Shown here: positions 39,001 to 48,000 of the stretch, one piece after another
How the letters are laid out: every line of letters begins with the position of its first letter
Position numbering within the stretch: position 1 is the first letter of the stretch
From: CAVQDV01 sp963711375
Lineage (GTDB): Bacteria > Pseudomonadota > Gammaproteobacteria > Coxiellales > Coxiellaceae
Length of the DNA stretch: 64,000 bases
Direction: 5' to 3'
NCBI GenBank assembly: GCA_963711375.1
Contig: CAVQDV010000005.1
Coordinates: 2,852,001 to 2,916,000, forward strand
Notes under the pieces: generated by a model
Seen by the model: the letters and a program-made list of their open reading frames with translations, nothing else
What the model was told of the DNA's origin: nothing
Databases searched by the model: none
Made by a program: the position numbers and the translations under genes

Positions 39001-42000
39001 AACATTTAATATTCGTTTTATTCGAACTTGCATTTGCGTCATTAACAACGAATGTCCACCCAGTTCAAAGAAATTATCATAAATTCCCACTTGTTCAAGA
39101 TGCAAAATGTCTTGCCAAATTTCGGCTAAGGCTTCTTCTGTGGGGGTTCGTGGTGCCACATACGGATGCCTAATTTCGCCTCCCTCTGGGCTTGGCAAGG
39201 CTTTACGATCTAATTTTCCATTAGGCGTTAAAGGCATCGCATCGAGTTTAATAAAAAAGGCGGGGATCATGTAATCGGGTAATTCTGCTTTTAAATAATC
39301 CCGTAAATCGATGGCATCAACAGTAGCCTCTGGCTTTACGACAAAATAAGCCACTAATCGTTTATTTCCAGGCTCATCCTCACGTGCCAACACAACGACT
39401 TCTTGAATAGCCGAATGCTTCAAAAGATTCGATTCAATTTCACCCAATTCAATTCGAAAACCTCGGATTTTAACTTGGTAGTCGATACGGCTGATATATT
39501 CGACATTTCCATCCTCTAGATAGCGACAAAGATCCCCGGTTTTATATAATTTAGTATTTCGTTTTTGTTTTTTGTCTTCCAGACTGGCAAAAGGATTTTC
39601 GATAAATCGTTCAGCCGTTAATTCGGCGCGATTTAAGTATCCGCGTGCTAATCCTTCTCCGCCAATGTGAAGCTCTCCAGGCACACCTACCGGCAATAAA
39701 TTTAGGCTAGCATCCAGAATATACAGCTGCGTATTCCCTATCGCTTGGCCAATTTTAATTAGGTTTTTATCCACCATCCAACTTGTTGACCAGATCGTGG
39801 TTTCCGTCGGACCAAATACGTTGTAATACTGACCTTCAATGCCATTAAAAAAATTTTGAAGCACGGTGGAAAGGGCTTCGCCTCCACAAAGACCCATAAA
39901 ATTCTTTCGCCCCTTCCAGCCCTGAGTTTGAAAAAGCTGCCAGGTTGATGGTGTCGCCTGCATAAACGTGACCTTATGCAATTCTATTAATTTGATGAGC
40001 TTTTTCGCATTCAGTGAGTCTTCTTTTTTGCTTAAAATAATTTCCGCCCCAAATAGTGTCGGCAAATATAATTCAAGACCAAAAATATCAAAGGATAATG
40101 AAGTGACAGAAAGCCATTTCGACTGTGAATTTAAGTGTAATTTAGATTGAAAATCAAAAATAATATTGTTTACACTTTTGTGTTGGATCATTACGCCTTT
40201 CGGTTTTCCAGTCGAGCCCGAAGTAAAAATGACATAGGCCAAATTATCTGGGCCAGATAAACCTTTGGGATTGGTAATCGACTGCTCAGAAATAAGGGAA
40301 TCCATTTCATCCAAATTAATAACAAGCTCGGTTGTTTGAGGTAAACTTTCTTTCAGCCAGGACTGAGTTAATAAGATGGACGCCTCAGTGGTTTTCAACA
40401 GGTAGGCAATACGTTCCTGCGGATAGCTAGGGTCCACCGGCACATAAGCACCTCCGGATTTTAAAATCGCTATAAGCCCAATAATCATTTCCAAAGAGCG
40501 TTCGCAGGCAATAGCCACCAGCGTTTCTGCCTTCACTCCTTGCTTTCTCAAATAATGCGCTAATTGATTCGATTTTTCATTTAATTCACGGTACGTCAGA
40601 TTTTGATCTTCAAAAACAAGCGCGATATTATTCGGCGTTTTTTCAACCTGCTCTTCAAATAATTGATGGATGGTTTTATCTTGTGGGAAATCTTTTGCCG
40701 TATTATTCCAATCGACTAAGATTTTTTGTTTTTCATCTGGTCTTAAGATCTCATATTCATATACAGCTTTTTCTGGCTGAGAAACAATTTCTTCGAGTAG
40801 CTGAACATAATGCTCAATTAATCGATTTATGGTATCCGTTTTGAAAATATCCGTGGAATATTCCAATTCACCCGATAATCCTGTTGGTGTTTCCATGAGA
40901 GTAAACGTTAAATCAAATTTTGAAATATTCACATCAATCGGCATGGAATTCGTTTTTAGATGCTTAAGACTCAGCACCTGTGCTTCATTATTTTGTAAAA
41001 CAAACATCACCTGGAATAAGGGAGTATAGGAAAGACTTCGTTCGACGGATAAGGATTCCAGTAAGCGTTCAAAAGGCACATCCTGATTGGCATAAGCTTT
41101 TAGCGTTAGCTCCCTGACTTCTGCCAAAAGCTCATTAAAGGTCATTTTATCGGTAATTTGCCCTCTTAAGGCCAAGGTGTTGACGAAAAATCCTAGCAAG
41201 CCCTCCACTTCTTCTCGTTGGCGGCCAGCAATTGGACTACCGACAATAATATCCTCTTGACCCGTATATCGATGTAATAGTACATAGAGGGACGACAATA
41301 ATGTCATGAATAAAGTCGTCCCTCTTGCTTGGCTGAGATGCTTTAATTTATCCAAGACGGAGAGAGAAATCTGAAAAGCTAAGTGACTTCCCTTATATGT
41401 CAGCACCGCCGGGCGTGGATAATCCAAGGGCAATGGCAGTACAGCAGGAGCCCCTTCTAATTGCTGCTTCCAATAGTGGAGTTGCGATTGAGCGGCTTCT
41501 CCTTCTTCTTTTAAATAATCTCGTTGCCACAAAGTATAATCGGCGTATTGAATAGGCAAGCTTGGCAAAACATGCTTTAGTTCTTCACCCTTAAGACCCT
41601 CACAGGCTGCATTATAAAAAATAGTAAATTCTTTGATGAGAACGCCAATTGACCAAGCATCGGATATGCTGTGATGCATATTCACCAGTAGAATATGCTC
41701 ATCCAAATTTAAGCGAATTACTTGAACGCGCATAAGAGGACCTTGGCTTAAATTAAAGGGTTTTTTCGCAAAATCGGTGATCACCTGTTGAATGTGATTA
41801 GCGCCCTCCAGAATATCCAAAGAAAAATCAATATTCTTCGCGATATCTTGGTAGGCCATTTCATTCTGGGCTTTAAAAGTCGTTCGCAAAGTTTCATGAC
41901 GTTCAATGAGAGCTTTAAAACTGCTGGTTAGCGCCTCTCTATTGAGCGAACCCTTTAAACGAATAGCGGCGGGAATATTGTAAAAAGCGCTGTTGGGTTC

Positions 42001-45000
42001 TAATTTATCCAAGAACCAAAGACGTTGCTGTGCAAAAGAAAGCGGAATAAATTCCGGTCTTTTTTGCGGAACTAAGGGAATGTAGATTTTTTCTTCTGCC
42101 TGCTCTAAAATATGGCTCAAGCCAATAATTCTGGGATCTTCAAAAATCTGCTGAAGAGATACATCGACATTTAATATTCGTTTTATTCGGACTTGCATTT
42201 GCGTCATCAACAGCGAATGTCCACCCAATTCAAAGAAATTATCATAAATTCCCACCTGTTCAAGATGCAAAATTTCTTGCCAAATTTCAGCTAAGGCTTC
42301 TTCTGTGGGGGTTCGTGGTGCCACATATAGCTGCCTAATTTCGCCTCCCTCTGGGCTTGGCAAGGCTTTACGATCTAATTTTCCATTAGGCGTTAAAGGC
42401 ATCGCATCGAGTTTAATAAAAAAGGCGGGGATCATATAATCGGGTAATTCTGCTTTTAAATAATCCCGTAAATCGATGGCATCAACAGTAGCCTCTGGCT
42501 TGACGACAAAATAAGCCACTAATTCTTTATTTCCAGGCTCATCCTCACGTGCCAAAACAAGAGCTTCTTGAATATCAGTGTGCTCCAAAAGATTAGACTC
42601 AATTTCACCCAATTCAATTCGGAATCCGCGAATTTTAACTTGATGATCTATACGCCCAAAATATTCTACGTTTCCATCTTCTAAATACCGGCAAAGGTCC
42701 CCAGTGCGATACAGCCGAATATTTCGATTTTGTTTTTTCTCGTCCTCAGTTGCAAACGGATTTTCAATAAATCGTTCAGCCGTTAAATCCTGGCGATTTA
42801 AATACCCTCGCGCTATTCCTTCTCCACCTAAATACAACTCTCCTACTACACCGACAGGAAGTGGGTTTAGAGCATTATCCAATATGTAGAGCTTTACATT
42901 ATCGAGAGGTTTTCCGACGGGCGCAACAATAGAGTTTGCTTCTGCAATCCAGTAACTTGCGTCAATAGAAGCTTCGGTAGGACCATACAAATTAATTAGA
43001 GTTGATGCATGCATTACATTATAAAAAGAATTTACTTGCTGGGGAAGCAGGGCCTCGCCACTGCAGTAGACCTGCCTTAAACTCTTACATTGCGCAAAAC
43101 TTTTCTCAAGTAATATCGCTTGCAACATGGAAGGCACAAAGTGAATAATATTAATTTTATATCGAGTGATAAATTCACATAAATACACGGTATCTTTGTG
43201 TTTCTCAGGTTCTAAAATAAAGAGCGTTGCCCCTATCGTAGAAGCCAAAAATATTTCCCAAACCGATACGTCAAAAGTATAGGGAGTCTTCAAAATAAAT
43301 CGATCATCCTTAGTTATTCCAAAATGAGACTTTCTCGTCTGCAAATAATTAACAACTCCTCGATGCTCATTAAGCACGCCTTTGGGCTTGCCGGTAGAAC
43401 CTGAAGTGTAAATAACATAGGCTAAATTCGTGGGATTAACGCTCAGCTTTACATTTTCAGTGGGCTGATGAGAGACGACTTCGTCCAATCGATCGAGATG
43501 AATAATAGTCGCTGTCGTTTCAGGCCAGCATTCTTTTAAGCCAGATTGCGTTAATAAAACAGGGGCTTTTGTGTCCTCCAACATAAACTGGAGACGTTCT
43601 TTAGGATTGGAGGGGTCCATTGGCACGTAGGCCGCTCCCGCTTTTAAAACGGCGAAAATTCCAATCATCATTTCTAAAGATCGTTCGCATAAAACGGCCA
43701 CCAAGGTTTCTAATCCAACTCCTTGCTCTCTCAAATAATGCGCTAATTGATTTGATTTTTCATTTAATTCACGATACGTTAAGGTTTGATCTCCAAAAAC
43801 AAGCGCTATATTATTCGGTGTTTTTTCAACTTGCTCTTCAAATAATTGATGAATAGTTTTATTTCTCGGAAAATTTTTCTCAGTGGCATTCCAATCCATT
43901 AGAATTTTCTGTTTTTCAAGTTCATTTAAAATATTCAACTCTGAGGATTTCAGTTGAGGATTTTTAATCATTTCTTCAATCAAATAAAGATAATGATCTT
44001 TTAAGCGTTCAATCGTTTCGGCTTTAAAAATTTTAGCATTATAAGTGATAAGCCCCTCATACTTTTTTTCAACATCATTTATCATAAAAGCTAAATCAAA
44101 CTCGGGTGTGGCTGAAGAACTATCAATTACACGGCCATGCAAATCTCCCATTTCTAAAGAAGATTGCTGAAAGGATGGCAAAAGATTAAAACTCACTTGA
44201 AATAAGGGATGATAACTAAGGTCTCGCTCTACTTTTAAGGCATTCACGATTTTTTCAAAACTGGCTTGTTGATTTCTGAAGGCCTCTGTAACCGTATCGA
44301 ACATGTTTTTTAGAAAATCGCTGACACTCGAATTCATTTGAAGTCTGCAATTGATGACGACGGTATTTACAAATAAACCAATAAGCCGCTTTTCATCTGC
44401 ATTAGATCGATTCGCAAAGGGAACACCAATATTAATTTCTTGATCACGACTATAAATTTGTAATAAAAAAGCTAATCCCGAAATAAAGAAATTAAATGGA
44501 GTAATATGTTGCTCCCTCGAAAATTTTTCGATGGCAGCTCGTAAAGGTTCTGAAATATGAAAAATGGACTTTGCGGGCTTAAAAGGATTTACCTTAGAAC
44601 GTGGATAATCCGTTTGCAGATTAATAATTTGTGGGGCCAGAGCTAATCTGGTTTTCCAATAGACCAACTGATTCTGGTAAGCTTCAGTTGTTACTAATTG
44701 TTGCTGTGAACGGGCATAGTCAGTGTACTGAAAAGTCAGAGGTGGGATTTCTGAACTCTTATCGTTGACTAACGCGGTATAATACAATTCCAATTCTTTA
44801 TTAAAAATATTAAATGAAATTGCGTCACTGCAAATATGGTGCATTTGAATGCCAAATATATAGTGATTCAGTGAAAGATGGATGAGCACCGCTCGAAGCA
44901 AGGGGCCTTCCCTTAGATCAAACGAAAGTTTACGTCTTTCTTGAATAATTTCAGCTACTTTATTTTCCTGTAAATCGGGTCTCATTTCACGGATATCCAT

Positions 45001-48000
45001 CTCAGGAAGATCGAGACTTAAGGAGGGCTGGATCACTTGGTGAACCTCTCCCTCCTCAGAAAAAAAAGTCGTGCGTAAGGCTTCGTGTCGCTTTATGACA
45101 GCATTAATAGCCTGGTGCAAGAAAGCAACATGAAGATGTCCTTTCAAATCAATATAGGCATCTAAATTATAATTTGCTTTATCACTCTCAAAATTATAGA
45201 GGAACCACATTCTCGCTTGTGCTTGTGTTAAAGAAAATTGATTCGATTTCTGACTAAGAAATTTAGATTGAATTTCGTCTGAGGGTGCGCTGGCGGATAA
45301 TTGTAGAGCTAAATAATCTCGCATATCGGCTAAGTAAGGATGGTCAAAAACGAAAGAGCTTGGCAATATAAAATGATTTCTAATTCGGGATTGTAAGACA
45401 TTTTTAAATTCAACTGCCATAAGGGAATCCATTCCCATTTCAAAATAATTCTTTTTTAAATAAGAAGCATCAATAGCTTGCAATCCCAAAATTGTTTTGA
45501 TTAACTCAATTAAAAGCACTTCTATAAGCGCAGGACGTTTTTCTGGAGTTGCAGACAATAGCTCTAAAATAAAATCCGGCTGGATAGGAGCCCTCTGAAT
45601 AAACGCCGAGGCCCAAGTAGGCATAACGAGCCTCATTTTACTAAAATCTTTCCAATGAATATTGGCGATCGTTATTTGAGCCTTTTCTGAAGCTAAGGCA
45701 AATTCTAGTGCAAGCATGCCCTTTTTTGGTTTTAGTGGCAGAATGCCTCCTCTGATATGTCGCCCTGTTAAGTCTTTTGCCATCCCCACTTCTGCCCATG
45801 GCCCCCAGGATAGACTGTGTCCGGGCAAGCCAATTTGTTTACGATATTCACAAAGCGCATCGAGAAACGCATTAGCAGCGGCATAATTACTTTGACCAGC
45901 ACCTCCAAACGCGGCAGCAATGGATGAGAACATCACAAAAAAATCTAAGTCCTCTGAGTATTGATGCAAATAAAAACTTCCATAAACTTTTGGACGAAAA
46001 ACCATTTCAAAATGATCCCAGTCTTGTTCCATTAAAGTGGCATCATCGAGAACGCCAGCCAAATGAAAAATGCCTTTCAAAGGATATTTTTCTTGTTGAA
46101 GCCGTTTTAGTAAATCGGCCACGGATTTTTCATCACCCATATCGATTGCTTCGTAATGTATTTTGGTATTTTCGGTTTCTAATGATTTAAGCTTATTTTT
46201 AAATTCATCGTTAAGAGATCTTCTACCCGTTAAGACCAGATGAGCCGCGCCTTTTTCCGACAACCATCTGGCTAATGTTAAACCCAGCCCACCCAAGCCA
46301 CCGGTAATAAGATAGGTGGCCTCTGACTTAATTTCAGCTTTAATGGAAGCCGTATTTTCGAAAGGTCCTCTATTCTTCAGTCTAGATAAACGAGGCACAT
46401 ACAATTGATTTCCCTTCAAAGAAAAAATACGCTCTTCACTCTTCATGAAAAATAGAGTAAACAATAATTCAGGGTTCCAATTTTCGCCTACATCAATATG
46501 CTTAAGGGGCAAATCTGGATATTCTGCCAAAATGCTCTTAAGCAGCCCATTCAAGGGGCTGTAAAGAAGATTAGAGTTACTAGTGGTATTGAAAAGATTA
46601 TGTGACACTAAAAAAAAGGGGATTTTTTTGGTTTCCTGAAATTGCACCAAGGCCTGAGCTAGGTCTAAAATGCATTTAGTTCCCAAAATTTGGGCCTTCT
46701 TAATATTTTCGACTGTTAGAGGGGGTATATCACCCGCACTGGAAAGATGCACAATTCCAGTAAAATTTTCCGCTTGAATTAATCTTAAGAAAGCTTCCTT
46801 ATTTTGAGGATAATTTTCTGGAGAAATGCAATGACAAGTGGCGCCCCTGTTTTCAAAGTTTATTTTCAAAGAATCAGATACCTTTCCATCACTCAACAGC
46901 AACCAATGACCTAATGGATGAGGAATGACGCTTTCATCCGAAGATTTTTCTTGCCAATCCCATTCATACATCCATTCTTCAGAAAGACTTTCCAGTGAAA
47001 TTCTAGGAGCCACCTTAGCTTCTTTCGACCAATACCGCTGAAGTTGAAATGGATAGGTCGGTAACAGCACTTTTTTTCGGTTAAATGGGGATGCAAAGCA
47101 CTTCCAATCAATTTCGGTTCCTGCAATATAGTAAGCCGACAAGGCGCTTAATAAAGTTTGCCACTTGGCATCCGGACCGATGTCAATATTGATCACATTA
47201 TCCTTAGATTCGTGAATCGTATATTCACCAGAATCTTGATAATGAAACTCAATCTTTTCTTGTTTATTTAGCTCTGTTTGTCCCTGACTAAAATCGGCTT
47301 TTTCCAATTTTAATTTTAATTCATGAATATCAGCGGCTAGGATAGCAAGTCGAAATTCTTCGTGATTACGCCCTACGCTTGCCGTATACGCAATATCGGC
47401 TAGATTTTCTTCTGTCTTTGCTAAAAAATCTTGATAGTTTATTACCAGCTGATTTAAGGCCTCTTCCGATTTTGCTGATAAGGTGAATAAATATATCGAA
47501 GGTTCTTTTTGAGCGGAGACTTTTTTCTCCACACTAGGAGCCTCCCCTAAAAGAATATGCGCATTAGTTCCCGTAAATCCGAAACCACTAATCCCAGCAA
47601 TTCGCGTTTGACCTTCTTGAACTACCCAAGGCGTCAATTTATCGACTATTTTCGCTGGAATGGAGCTTAAATCAATTTTAGGATTTAAGTGATGAAAATG
47701 TAAATTCGGCGGAATTTCTTTGTGATTAAGCGATAAGATCATTTTAATCATAGAAGAAAAACCAGCAGCCGATTCTAAATGGCCTATATTGCTTTTTACC
47801 GAGCCCATTAATAGGGGATTGTCGAGGGATCGAGAATTTCCATAGGCTTCTGCAATAGCATTCACTTCTATAGGATCACCCAATGATGTTCCAGTTCCAT
47901 GAGCTTCAACATAGCTAATGTCCTCTGGTTTTAATTTTGCTGATTTTAGTGCTTTTTGAATTAATCTTGTCTGAGCCACTCCATTCGGAACGGTTAAGCC

